From Mesorhizobium sp. (GTDB lineage: Bacteria > Pseudomonadota > Alphaproteobacteria > Rhizobiales > Rhizobiaceae), in contig JAHBYX010000002.1 in the NCBI GenBank assembly GCA_019635735.1, forward strand, positions 310,001 to 374,000: a DNA stretch of 64,000 nucleotides. Reading direction: 5' to 3'. The first letter of the stretch is position 1. Every line of letters starts with the position of its first letter. The notes under the pieces are model-generated. The model worked only from the letters and a program-made list of their open reading frames with translations, was not told where the DNA came from and did no database searches. This document shows positions 1 to 9,500 of this stretch, piece after piece. The translations under genes were made by a program, and so were the position numbers.

Positions 1-1
1 G

Positions 2-1060
2 GGCGGCGGCTCCCACGGCGCCTTCACCTGGGGCGTGCTGGACCGGCTGCTCGAAGACGGCCGGCTCGACTTCGCCGCGGTCTCCGGCACCAGCGCGGGC
101 GCGATGAACGCGGCAGCGCTCGCCGACGGCTGGATGCGCGGCGGACGCGACGGCGCCCGCGAGCGTCTCTCCGCCTTCTGGAAGAGCGTGGCGCGCAAGG
201 GCCGCTTCTCTCCGGTCCAGCGCCTGCCCTGGGACATCCTGTGGGGCAACTGGTCGGTCGAGAACTCGCCCGGCTACATGATGTACGACGCCATGTCGCG
301 CATCTTCTCGCCCTACCTCGCCAACCCGCTTAACGTGAACCCTCTGCGCGAAGTGGTCGAGGAGGAGATCGATTTCGGCAATGTCCGCAGCTGCCGCGGA
401 CTCGCCGTCTTCGTCTCGGCCACCAATGTGCAGACCGGCCGCCTGCGCGTCTTTTCCGGCGACGAGCTGAGCGCCGACGCGGTGATGGCATCCGCCTGCC
501 TGCCGCAGGTCTTCCGCGCCGTCGAGATCGACGGCGTGCCCTACTGGGACGGCGGCTATGGCGGCAATCCGGCGATCTATCCCTTCTTCTACACCAACCA
601 TGTCGAGGACGTGCTTCTGGTGCAGATCAACCCGGTCATCCGGGAAGGCGCGCCGAAGACGGCCCAGGAGATCCAGAACCGCGTCGACGAGATCACGTTC
701 AACTCCGGCCTGCTGCACGAAATGCGCGCCATCGCCTTCGTCAACAGGCTGGTCCAGGAAGGGCGCATCTCGCGCGACGAGTACCGTGCCATCCGAATGC
801 ATCGCATCGATGCCGACGAAGCGTTCAAGGATCTCTCCGCGTCATCCAAGGTGAACGCCGAGTGGGCCTTCCTCGAATATCTGCGTGATCTCGGGCGAAG
901 TGCCGCGGAAGACTGGCTCGTCGCGAACTACGATGCGGTCGGCGAGCGCCCGACGCTGGACGTGTCCGGCGAGATTTCGGCGACCCCGGGGCTCAAGCCG
1001 CGCAGTCTGGGGGCGCGTACGCTCGAATTCCTGGCAACGCGCCGGAAGCCCGCCGCCTGA
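2..1060 (+). CDS. Patatin-like phospholipase, 5' end cut by window
   Basis: Likely lipid acyl hydrolase with a Ser-Asp dyad. The frame is open from base 2, so the true start lies before the window and 352 residues are visible. The first visible residues are the glycine-rich GGGSHGAF oxyanion loop of patatins, the nucleophile elbow GTSAG follows about 25 residues later, and the catalytic Asp is in the DGG motif (WDGGYGGNP) near visible residue 180. This order and spacing is that of bacterial patatins. Probably only a few tens of N-terminal residues are missing. It converges on the TetR gene with a 3-base gap. The lipid substrate cannot be told from sequence. Confidence 0.88.
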   Translation, partial: GGGSHGAFTWGVLDRLLEDGRLDFAAVSGTSAGAMNAAALADGWMRGGRDGARERLSAFWKSVARKGRFSPVQRLPWDILWGNWSVENSPGYMMYDAMSRIFSPYLANPLNVNPLREVVEEEIDFGNVRSCRGLAVFVSATNVQTGRLRVFSGDELSADAVMASACLPQVFRAVEIDGVPYWDGGYGGNPAIYPFFYTNHVEDVLLVQINPVIREGAPKTAQEIQNRVDEITFNSGLLHEMRAIAFVNRLVQEGRISRDEYRAIRMHRIDADEAFKDLSASSKVNAEWAFLEYLRDLGRSAAEDWLVANYDAVGERPTLDVSGEISATPGLKPRSLGARTLEFLATRRKPAA

Positions 1061-1063
1061 CGT

Positions 1064-1675
1064 TCAGCCCGGCGTGACGGCGCGGGCCACCACCGAAACG
1101 AGGCCGCGCGTCGCCGCGCGCAGCTCGTCGAGATTCTTCAAACGCGCCTTCATGCCCTCGATCGCATCCCAGAACAGGCTCGCGAGCGTTTCGGCGGAGT
1201 ATCCGCGCGCCGCCAGGTCGACGCCGCTGTCGCGGGCAGCTCGGTCGAGCGCCTCCGCCACGAGGGATGTGATCTCCGCCTTCCAGTCCGCAAGCACGTC
1301 GCCGGCGAGCTGATTCTTCATGTCCAGAATTTCGTGTCCATGCGGCGAGCGCATGAACTCTTCCATCATCGCGAACATGGATGTCTCGAGCAGAAGGTTC
1401 AGCCGCTCGCCGATCGGGCCGTCGCCCGCCAGAACCCGTCTCGCGCTGGCAGCGGACGCATCGAAATAGCTGAGAGCGATGGCCTGGTAGATGTCGATCT
1501 TGTTGCGGAACAGCAGGTACAGCGCCGGCCGTGACATCTCCGCCGCCTTGGCGATGTCGTCCATCGTCGTGCGCTGAATGCCGTAGGTGAGGAAGACCTT
1601 CGCCGCGCGCTCCAGGATGCGCTGGCGCTTCAGATCGTCGGGGCTGGCACTGATGTCGTTCAATTCACTTCCCAC
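1064..1675 (-). CDS. TetR/AcrR family transcriptional regulator
   Basis: A 203-residue regulator with an N-terminal TetR helix-turn-helix (ILERAAKVF, then TTMDDIAKAAEMSRPALYLLF) and an all-helical ligand-binding C-terminus. I chose the GTG at 1675. The ATG at 1696 lies inside the palindrome 1689-1715 that looks like this family's operator, and neither start has a good ribosome binding site. A TTG at 1663 is a third option. It is divergent from the molybdenum oxidoreductase operon and 4 kb from an RND pump, so it most likely controls one or both. The ligand is unknown. Confidence 0.87.
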   Translation of the reverse strand: MGSELNDISASPDDLKRQRILERAAKVFLTYGIQRTTMDDIAKAAEMSRPALYLLFRNKIDIYQAIALSYFDASAASARRVLAGDGPIGERLNLLLETSMFAMMEEFMRSPHGHEILDMKNQLAGDVLADWKAEITSLVAEALDRAARDSGVDLAARGYSAETLASLFWDAIEGMKARLKNLDELRAATRGLVSVVARAVTPG

Positions 1676-1688
1676 TCGCCAAAGGTCT

Positions 1689-1715
1689 ATTGACATAATG
1701 ACGAAATTTGTCAAT
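1689..1715. promoter_or_regulatory. Inverted repeat, candidate TetR operator and promoter
   Basis: Perfect inverted repeat ATTGACA-N13-TGTCAAT in the gap between the divergent TetR and oxidoreductase genes. Each arm contains TTGACA, the sigma-70 -35 hexamer, on its own strand, so a bound dimer would cover both promoters. The -10 elements are weak by eye (AATCTG on the plus strand, AATAGA on the minus strand, both at 17-base spacing). The operator role is inferred from symmetry and position. Confidence 0.6.
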
Positions 1716-1771
1716 CTGTTTCGGCAAGGCAGGGAGCCCGAGTGGCTCGCAACCCCGCTGAGGAGGTGCAT

Positions 1772-2233
1772 ATGCGTCTGACTGTCGACGGACAAGAGAT
1801 CGATTTCGACGCGGAACCCGACATGCCGCTTCTCTGGGCGCTGCGCGACCTCGCCGGCAAGACCGGGCCGAAGTTCGGCTGTGGCATTGCCGCCTGCGGC
1901 GCCTGCACGGTGGTCATCGATGGCCAGGCGGTCCGCTCCTGCTCCTTGCCCGTCGGCGACGTCACCGGCGCGGTGACCACGATCGAGGGACTCGCTGTCG
2001 ACGGCAAGCTTCATCCCGTCCAGCAGGCCTGGCTCGACGAGCAGGTCGCCCAGTGCGGCTACTGCCAGGCCGGCCAGATCATGAGCGCGTATGCGCTGCT
2101 GGAGGAAATCGCCGATCCGACCGACGAGGACATCGACAATGCGATGGGCGGCAATCTGTGCCGCTGCGGCACCTATCCGCGCATCCGCACGGCCATCAAG
2201 AAGGCCGCTTCCCTCAAGCTGGCGAGGGCCTGA
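1772..2233 (+). CDS. (2Fe-2S)-binding small subunit of molybdenum aldehyde oxidoreductase
   Basis: Electron-transfer subunit of a xanthine-oxidase-family enzyme (IorA/PaoA type), 153 residues. The plant-type [2Fe-2S] site is Cys37, Cys42, Cys45 and Cys57 (CGIAACGAC). The C-terminal helical-bundle cluster is Cys95, Cys98, Cys130 and Cys132 (CGYC and CRC). The start is set by the strong AGGAGGT at 1761-1767, four bases before the ATG. The stop is two bases before the large subunit gene, so they are co-translated. There is no signal peptide on this subunit, as in other systems where the folded complex is exported by the Tat signal of the large subunit. Confidence 0.92.
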   Translation: MRLTVDGQEIDFDAEPDMPLLWALRDLAGKTGPKFGCGIAACGACTVVIDGQAVRSCSLPVGDVTGAVTTIEGLAVDGKLHPVQQAWLDEQVAQCGYCQAGQIMSAYALLEEIADPTDEDIDNAMGGNLCRCGTYPRIRTAIKKAASLKLARA

Positions 2234-2235
2234 TC

Positions 2236-4512
2236 ATGGCAAGCATCGGCAAGATCGCGCGACGCACCTTCCTGTTCGGCATGGCCGCTGTCGCGGGCGG
2301 CGTGGCCGTCGGTTACTACTACTATCGCAGGCCCTATCCGAACCCGCTGGAGGGCGAACTCGCTGAGGGCGAGGTGACCTTCAATCCCTATCTCAAGATC
2401 GGCTCCGACAACACGATTACGGTGATCGCGCCGCGCGCCGAGATGGGTCAGGGCATCTCGACCACGCTCGCCGCCTTCGTCGCCGAGGAGCTCGACGTGA
2501 CGCTCGACCGCCTCAAGGTCGAGCACGGGCCGCCCTCCTATGCCTACTACAATGCCGCGATGCTCGAAGAAGGCGGTGGCTTCAACTTCTGGGACGAGAG
2601 CTTCACGGCCGAGACGGTGCGCGGGCTGATGGGCGCGGCAGGCAAGATGCTGGGGCTGCAGGCCACCGGCGGATCGACCGCCGCGCGCGACGGCTTTGAC
2701 CGGATGCGCCAGGCGGGTGCCGCGGCACGCATCATGCTCGTCGACGCAGCCGCGGCCCGTCTCGGCGTCCCCGCCCGCGAACTCGCCACCGACAACGGCA
2801 CCATCGTCCACAAGGCCTCGAACCGCAGCCTCACCTATGGCGACGTCGCGCTCGACGCCGCGAAGCTCTCGCCGCCCTCCGAGGTCACGCTGAAGCAGAA
2901 GTCCGACTGGAAGCTGCTCGGCAAGCCGCAGAAGCGCGTCGACATGCTCGCCAAGGTTACCGGCGCGCCGATCTTCGGCATCGACGTGCGGCAGCCCGAC
3001 ATGCTGTTCGGCACCGTGCGCATGAGCCCGGTCTTCGGCGCGAAACCTGTCCGCGCGGACACCTCGGCGGCGTCAAAGATGCCTGGCGTCGTCAAGATCG
3101 TGCCGATCGAGTCCTCCTACGGCAGCGGTTTCGGCGTCATCGCAGAGAACACCTGGGCCGCGTTCAAGGCGGCCGAGGCGATCGACGTCGAATGGGGCAG
3201 GCCCGACTACCCGCTTACTAACGACGAGATCATGGGCCGCATCGTCGAAGCCGCCCGCACCGGCGAGGCGAGCGCGATGCGCGACGACGGCGACGTCGAT
3301 ATCGCCTTCGCCGACGCCCCGCAGGAGCGCGTCATCGAGGCCGAATACAGCGTCCCCTACCTGTCGCACGCGCCGATGGAGCCGATGAACTGCACCGCCC
3401 GCCTCAAGGACGGCGTGCTCGACGTCTGGGCGCCCAACCAGATGCCGGTTCTCGTGCGCTGGTTCTGCTCCGACATCGCCGGCGTGCCGGGCGACCGGAC
3501 CAACGTCCACACCACGTCGATGGGCGGTGCCTTCGGCCGCCGCGGCGAACTCGACTACGCGCTGTATGCCACCATGCTCGCCAAGGAGACCGATGGCCGC
3601 CCCGTGCAGGTCACCTGGACCCGCGAGGAGGACATGCGGCGGGGGCCGTTCCGCCCCGCCTCGGCCGGCAAGTTCAGGGCGCGCATCGGCGCCGATGGCC
3701 TGCCCGTCGCGGTCGACATGCGCATCGCGGCGCAGAACATGATGGCCTCGCTGATGAGCCGCACCTTCACCTCCCTGCCCGCCGGCGGCTCGGACCCCGC
3801 CATCACCGACGGCGCGCGCAACCAGCCCTACACGATCCCCAATTACCGCGTCTCCGAAATCCAGGTGCCGCTCCCCATCCCGGTCACCTTCTGGCGCTCG
3901 GTCGGCAATTCGATCAACGGCTTCTTCCACGAAAGCTTCATGGACGAGATAGCTGAGGCCGGCGGCCTCGACCCGGTCGAGATGCGCCGCAAGCTGATGG
4001 CGAACCATCCCGCCGCGCTCGCCATCGTGAACAAGGTTGCCGAGATGTCGAACTGGGGCGAGGCGCTTCCCGAGGGCAAGGCCAAGGGCTTCGCCTTCAC
4101 GCTCTCCTTCGGCAGCTGGTGCGGCCAGGTGATCCAGATCGCCGACACCCCCGCCGGGATCAGGCTCGAGAAGATGTGGATCGCCGTCGACGTGGGGACC
4201 GCCCTCGACCCGGGCATCATCGAGACCCAGCTCACCTCGGGCGCGGTCTACGGTCTCTCGGCCGCCATGGGCCAGGCTATCACCTTCGAGGACGGCCGCG
4301 TCGCGCAGTCCAACTTCCACGACTTCGACGCTATGCGCATCTTCCAGGCGCCCGAATTCGAGGTCGCGATCCTGGAGAACTTCCACCGCATGGGCGGCGT
4401 CGGCGAGGTCGGCGTCCCGCCCGCCGCTCCCGCGCTCGCCAATGCGCTTGCCGCGCTCAAGGGCAAGCGCTTCCGCTCGCTGCCGCTGTCGCGGGAGGTC
4501 GCCTTCGCATGA
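2236..4512 (+). CDS. Molybdopterin-binding large subunit, Tat-exported (isoquinoline 1-oxidoreductase beta type)
   Basis: Catalytic molybdopterin cytosine dinucleotide subunit of an aldehyde or N-heterocycle hydroxylase, 758 residues, the usual length for IorB-like proteins that have both Mo domains and no FAD domain. The N-terminus reads ARRTFLFGMAAVAGG, a twin-arginine signal at residues 8-30, so the enzyme should work in the periplasm. The stretch SMGGAFGRRGELDY near residue 425 matches the family's GGGFGRR-type loop, and GVGEVGVPPAAPALANA near the C-terminus holds the active-site Glu motif. The true substrate is unknown. It overlaps the cytochrome gene by ATGA. Confidence 0.9.
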   Translation: MASIGKIARRTFLFGMAAVAGGVAVGYYYYRRPYPNPLEGELAEGEVTFNPYLKIGSDNTITVIAPRAEMGQGISTTLAAFVAEELDVTLDRLKVEHGPPSYAYYNAAMLEEGGGFNFWDESFTAETVRGLMGAAGKMLGLQATGGSTAARDGFDRMRQAGAAARIMLVDAAAARLGVPARELATDNGTIVHKASNRSLTYGDVALDAAKLSPPSEVTLKQKSDWKLLGKPQKRVDMLAKVTGAPIFGIDVRQPDMLFGTVRMSPVFGAKPVRADTSAASKMPGVVKIVPIESSYGSGFGVIAENTWAAFKAAEAIDVEWGRPDYPLTNDEIMGRIVEAARTGEASAMRDDGDVDIAFADAPQERVIEAEYSVPYLSHAPMEPMNCTARLKDGVLDVWAPNQMPVLVRWFCSDIAGVPGDRTNVHTTSMGGAFGRRGELDYALYATMLAKETDGRPVQVTWTREEDMRRGPFRPASAGKFRARIGADGLPVAVDMRIAAQNMMASLMSRTFTSLPAGGSDPAITDGARNQPYTIPNYRVSEIQVPLPIPVTFWRSVGNSINGFFHESFMDEIAEAGGLDPVEMRRKLMANHPAALAIVNKVAEMSNWGEALPEGKAKGFAFTLSFGSWCGQVIQIADTPAGIRLEKMWIAVDVGTALDPGIIETQLTSGAVYGLSAAMGQAITFEDGRVAQSNFHDFDAMRIFQAPEFEVAILENFHRMGGVGEVGVPPAAPALANALAALKGKRFRSLPLSREVAFA

Positions 4513-5096
4513 GGTCCGCCGCGAGATTGCTGACAGCTGCCGCCATGGCCCTGCTGCCGGTCGCAGCAAGCGCGCAGGAGGCCGCGGCACCTGCCGCGGA
4601 CCCAGCGGCTGGCCTTTCCGAATGGGCCAAGGTCTACGAAGTCTTCTCGCATCCCCGCTGCGCCAACTGCCATGTCGAGGACAACCGCCCGCGCTGGTCC
4701 GGCGCCCACTACGGCGTCACTCGCGTCCACGCCTTCAATGTGCAGGGCGGCAACGACGGCTCGGGGTTCGGCAATCCCGGCCTGCACTGCACCACATGTC
4801 ATTTCGATCGCAATTCCAGTGTCCTGCACGGACCGCCCGGTGTCGCCGGCTGGCATCTGGCGCCACCCGAGATGGTCTGGTTCGGCAAGTCTTCTGCCGA
4901 GATCTGCGCCCAGATCAAGGATCCGGAGCGCAATGGCAATCGGAGCCTCGAAGAGGTCGCGATCCATGTCCGCGACGATGCTCTCGTCGGCTGGGGCTGG
5001 AACCCGGGACCCGGCCGCGAACCCGCGCCCGGATCGGCGCAGGCCACCTATGAAGCGCTGGTCAGATGGGCGGCCGCAGGGGCACCGTGCCCATGA
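4509..5096 (+). CDS. Di-heme c-type cytochrome, periplasmic
   Basis: Predicted 195-residue exported protein with a Sec signal peptide (hydrophobic residues 6-20, cleavage after ASA) and two CxxCH heme motifs, CANCH at 51-55 and CTTCH at 94-98. It overlaps the large-subunit gene by four bases, so it very likely takes electrons from the molybdenum enzyme and passes them to the respiratory chain; this is inference from context and from similar Mo-enzyme operons. It is not a typical cytochrome c fold by sequence: the motifs are only 43 residues apart and the distal Met ligands are not obvious. Confidence 0.8.
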   Translation: MRSAARLLTAAAMALLPVAASAQEAAAPAADPAAGLSEWAKVYEVFSHPRCANCHVEDNRPRWSGAHYGVTRVHAFNVQGGNDGSGFGNPGLHCTTCHFDRNSSVLHGPPGVAGWHLAPPEMVWFGKSSAEICAQIKDPERNGNRSLEEVAIHVRDDALVGWGWNPGPGREPAPGSAQATYEALVRWAAAGAPCP

Positions 5097-5196
5097 CGAT
5101 GGTCGCGCTCCCGTCTTTGCTTCACATTTCTTCACATATTCCCGCAATTGCAGAAACATCGGGGAGTCATCTTCGACCACAACTGGGATTGGTATC

Positions 5197-5214
5197 CTGA
5201 CAGCAGCATGTCAG
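5197..5214. promoter_or_regulatory. Inverted repeat upstream of the RND operon
   Basis: CTGACA-N6-TGTCAG, a perfect 18-base palindrome in the 290-base gap before the efflux genes. It shares the TGACA/TGTCA half-site with the palindrome at 1689-1715, which hints that the same TetR protein could bind both, though spacing differs (6 versus 13). The rest of the gap (5097-5386) holds an AT-rich stretch at 5225-5265 where a promoter could lie, and no convincing gene. Confidence 0.35.
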
Positions 5215-5386
5215 CAGCAGCAGAGTCATGAATTTTTCTGACTTTTTTGCACTGCAACTTTGAAGTAATGAACGCCCTCCGCCGCACCCGTGGGCGCGGG
5301 GCATTGAAGCTCGTCCTCCGCATGGCCATATCCGGCCTTGCGTGCCGGCCAGGGGGCCGGCCGAGCGCACGCACCGGATAAACGTC

Positions 5387-6538
5387 ATGGCCAAACTGAG
5401 GTTCCACAAGATCGCAGCCCTTGTCGTGCTGGTTGGCTTCGCGGCCTGGATGGGAACGGGCAAGTTCTCCTCCGTCGGCAGCGCATCCACCGAGCCCGAC
5501 CAGACCGCCGCCGGAGAGGCGAAGCCGGCCGCGGCCGCGGAGGCCGCGCCCAAGGCGCCCCGTACGGTCGCTGTAGTGGTGCCGCCGCGCGTCCAGCACG
5601 AGCGAGCCATACACCTTTCGGGTCAGACGCAGGCCGACAAGCGCGCCGTTCTGGCGACGCGCGCCGCCGGCATCATCGAGCAGCTGCCTGTCAAGCAGGG
5701 CGACAAGGTCGACGCCGGGCAGGTCATCCTGACACTCAGCGCCGAGGACAAGCCGGCGATGATCGACACGGCAAAGCAGCTCGTGAAGCAGCGCCAGGCC
5801 GAACTCGAGGCCGCGCAGCGCCTCGCCAAGACCGGCACGCTGGCGAAGCTCAGCCTCGACACCGCCGTGTCGGCGCTGGCGCAGGCGGAATCCCAGCTCA
5901 AGGCAGCTGAGTCCGATCTCGAACGGCTGACGATCGTGTCACCGTTCGCCGGAATCATCGACAGCGTCGACGTCGAGGTCGGCAGCGCCGTGTCGCAGGG
6001 CGCGCAGATCGCCACCTTGCTCAGCCTCGATCCGGTTGTCGTCAAGGGCGAAGTGAGCGAGCGCGATCTCGTCTACATCAAGGCCGGCGACAAGGCCGAG
6101 GCGCAGTTGGTCGATGGCGAGAAGGTGAACGGCACGGTCCGCTACATCAGCCGCGAAGCGACGCCGGCCACCCGCACCTTCCGCGTGGAGGTGTCGATCC
6201 CGAACCCTGACGACCGCATCCCCGCCGGCATGACCGCCGAGATCACCGTGCGCGCCGCGCCCGCCGACGCTGTGATCCTGCCGCGCTCGGTGGTGACGCT
6301 CAGCGCCAATGGCGACCTCGGCATCCGCGTGGCCGACAAGGACAACAAGATCGTCTTCTACCCGATCGACCTGATGGACGACCTGACCAACGGGCTCGTG
6401 CTCGGCGGCGTGCCGAAGGACGCCAGGGTGGTGGTCGCCGGACAGGATCTCGTCACCGAGGGCGATCTCGTCAACCCGGTCGCCGCGGACGAACAGCTGA
6501 TCAAGAAACTCGTCGGCGAAGTGGCCGGCACCAACTAG
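5387..6538 (+). CDS. RND efflux periplasmic adaptor subunit
   Basis: Membrane fusion protein of a tripartite pump, 383 residues. Residues 8-24 form one hydrophobic N-terminal anchor. A biotinyl-lipoyl-like half motif (AGIIEQLPVKQGDKVDAGQ, about residues 92-110) is followed by an alpha hairpin rich in K/Q/E/A (about 120-180) and the second lipoyl half, then beta-barrel and membrane-proximal domains. The start is the ATG giving MAKLRFHK; an upstream in-frame GTG at 5342 lacks support. The permease follows after 12 bases. No outer-membrane TolC-type partner lies in this window, so it must be encoded elsewhere. Confidence 0.9.
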   Translation: MAKLRFHKIAALVVLVGFAAWMGTGKFSSVGSASTEPDQTAAGEAKPAAAAEAAPKAPRTVAVVVPPRVQHERAIHLSGQTQADKRAVLATRAAGIIEQLPVKQGDKVDAGQVILTLSAEDKPAMIDTAKQLVKQRQAELEAAQRLAKTGTLAKLSLDTAVSALAQAESQLKAAESDLERLTIVSPFAGIIDSVDVEVGSAVSQGAQIATLLSLDPVVVKGEVSERDLVYIKAGDKAEAQLVDGEKVNGTVRYISREATPATRTFRVEVSIPNPDDRIPAGMTAEITVRAAPADAVILPRSVVTLSANGDLGIRVADKDNKIVFYPIDLMDDLTNGLVLGGVPKDARVVVAGQDLVTEGDLVNPVAADEQLIKKLVGEVAGTN

Positions 6539-6550
6539 CGGCGGCCAGTC

Positions 6551-9500
6551 ATGGATATCGTCAAGATTGCCATCCGCAATGCGCGGCTGACCCTTTCCGT
6601 CCTGGTCTTCCTCATCCTTGCCGGCACCGTCGCGTACATGTCGGTGCCGAAGGAGGCCGAGCCGGACGTCGCCTTCCCGGTCATCTATGTCAGCCTGACC
6701 TATCAGGGCATCTCGCCGGAGGATTCCGAGCGCCTTCTGCTGCGACCGGTCGAGACGCAGCTCAAGAGCCTGAAAGGGCTGAAGGAGATGCGCTCGGCCG
6801 CCTATCAGGGCGGCGGCTATGTGCTCGTCGAATTCGACCCCTCGACCGATCTGTCGGATGCGCTGATCGACACCCGCAACAAGGTGCAGGACGCCAAGCG
6901 CGATCTGCCGGCGGGCACCGAGGAGCCGACGGTCAACGAGGTCAACGTCTCTGAATTCCCGGTCCTCGTGGTGACATTGTCGGGCGATGTTCCGGAGCGG
7001 GCGCTTACGGCCGCTGCCAAGGTGCTGCGCGACAAGATCGAGGAAGTGCCAGGCGTACTCGAAGGCACGATCCAGGGCTCGCGCGATGAGCTCGTCGAGG
7101 CGATCATCGATCCGGTCAAGCTGTCGTCCTACGGGCTTCGGCTCGACCAGCTCATCCAGGGCGTCGGCGCGTCCAACAGTCTCGTCGCCGCCGGCGCGCT
7201 CGAAGGCAGCGAAGGCAAGTATGCGATCAAGGTTCCGGCGCTGATCGAGACGCCTGAGGACGTCGCCAACCTGCCCGTCGTCGCCAACAACAACGCGGTC
7301 GTGCGCGTGCAGGACCTGGCAACCGTGCGTTCCACCTTCAAGGACGCCGAAACCATCACGCGTCTCGACGGCAAGCCGGCGATCGCCATCGAAGTCAAGA
7401 AGCGCACCGGCGCCAACATCGTCGAGACCATCGAGGGTGCCAAGAAAGTCGCCGACGAGTTCGTCAAGGCGGCGCCTCCGGGCATGGAGGTCACCTACAC
7501 GCAGGACAAGTCGGTCTTCGTCAACCAGCTGCTCAACGACCTGCAGAACCACGTCCTGATCGCCGTCATCCTGGTGTTCATCGTCGTTCTCTACGCGCTG
7601 TCGGGCCGCGCCTCCCTGCTGATCGGCCTGGCCATCCCCTCGTCCTTCCTGATGGGCATCCTGCTGCTCGCGCTGATGGGCTACACGATTAACATGATCG
7701 TGCTGTTCTCGCTGATCCTGGCCGTTGGCATGCTGGTCGACGACGCGATCATCGTCACCGAATATGCCGAGCGGCGGATGTCGGAGGGCGCCCACAAGGC
7801 GCTCGCCTTCGAGGAAGCGGCCAAGCGCATGGCAGGCCCGGTCATCGCCGCCACCATGACGCGCATCGCCGCCTTCTCGCCGCTGCTGTTCTGGCCGGGC
7901 ATCATCGGCGACTTCATGAAATACCTGCCGATCACGCTGATCGTGACCCTCGCCGCGTCGATGGCCTACGCGCTGATCTTCGCGCCGGCTTTGGGATCGC
8001 TGGTCGCCAAGGCGCCGCTGCACGACGAGGAGGACCGTCGCGACGGCATCTACATGGCGGTGGTCAAGAAAGCCGTCCAATGGCCGGTCACGGCGCTGAT
8101 GCTGACGCTCGCCCTGCTCAGCGGCGGTTTCTGGGCCTACGTGAACTATGGCAACGGTGTCGAGTTCTTCCCGACCGTCGAACCCGACTACGGCCTGCTC
8201 TACGTGCATGCGCGCGGCAACCTTTCCCTTGCCGAAATGGACGCAGCGACGCGTGAGGCCGAGAACCGCCTCCTCGGCTGGCCGGGCGTGAAATCGGTCT
8301 ATACCCGCTCCGGCAAGTCGCGCGGCGGCGGCCAGGACATCCCCGAGGACGTCGTCGGTGTCATCCAGTACGAGTTCGTCGACTGGCGCGAGCGCAAGTC
8401 GGCTCATACGATCCTCGATGACCTGCGCGTGGTCATGGCCGGTATTCCCGGCGTCGACGTCGAAGTGCGTGTGCCCGATGCAGGCCCGCCGACCGGCAAG
8501 CCGGTCCAGGTTCGCCTGGCCGCGGTCGATCCGACTGGTCTCAACGACTATGCCAGGAAGGTTGCCGCCGCCGTCGCCAAGGTCCCCGGCGTCATCGACG
8601 TTTCGGACGGCCTGCCGCCGCCCGGCATCGACTGGGCGCTCGAAGTCGATCGTTCCAAGGCGGCGCAGTACGGCATCAGCCCGATGGCGGTCGGCACGGT
8701 CGTGCAGCTCGTCACCACCGGCCTCAAGCTCACCGACTACCGCCCCGCCGGCGCGGACGACGCGGTCGACATCCGGCTGCGCCTGCCGGAAGACCGCAGG
8801 ACGCTTGCCTCGCTCGACCAGTTGCGGATCGAGACGGCGCAGGGGTCCGTGCCGATCTCCAACTTCGTCTCCCGCAAGCCGGAGCGAACGGTCGGCATCC
8901 TCAACCGCATCGACGCCAAGCGCACGATCACCGTACAGGGCAACGTCGCCTCGGGCTTCCAGGTGGCTGCGGTGCAGGCCGAGGTCGCGAAGGTCGTGAG
9001 CGAGATGGCTCAGCCCGGCATTGAATGGAAGCTCGCCGGTTCGAACGAGGACAGTGCGGAAGCCCAGGCCTTCCTCGGCAATGCCTTCGGCGCGGCCATG
9101 TTCCTGATCTTCATCGTGCTCCTGGCGCAGTTCAACAAGTTCACCAGCGTGATGCTGGTGCTGGTCACCGTCATCATGGCGGTGATCGGCGCGTTGCTCG
9201 GCATGCTTTTGACCGGCCAGGCCTTCGTCATCGTCATGTCGGGCATCGGCATGATCGCGCTCGCCGGCGTCGTCGTGAACAACAACATCGTTCTGATCGA
9301 CACCTACGACCGGCTGCGCCATGAAGGCTGGAACAAGATGGAAGCCGTGCTGCAGACCTGCCGCGAGCGCGCGCGTCCGGTCGTGCTGACGGCCCTGTCC
9401 GCCATCCTGGGCGTCCTGCCGATCGCCTTCGGCCTCGGACTCGAGATCTTCCACCACGAGACGACCATCAATGCGCCGTCGACGCAATGGTGGATCGCCC

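Noticed and set aside
5268..5382. A 37-codon frame just before the RND adaptor gene
   Set aside because: It starts at an ATG and ends five bases before the adaptor start, but the product is short and Arg-rich without a start signal; a leader peptide is possible but not supported.
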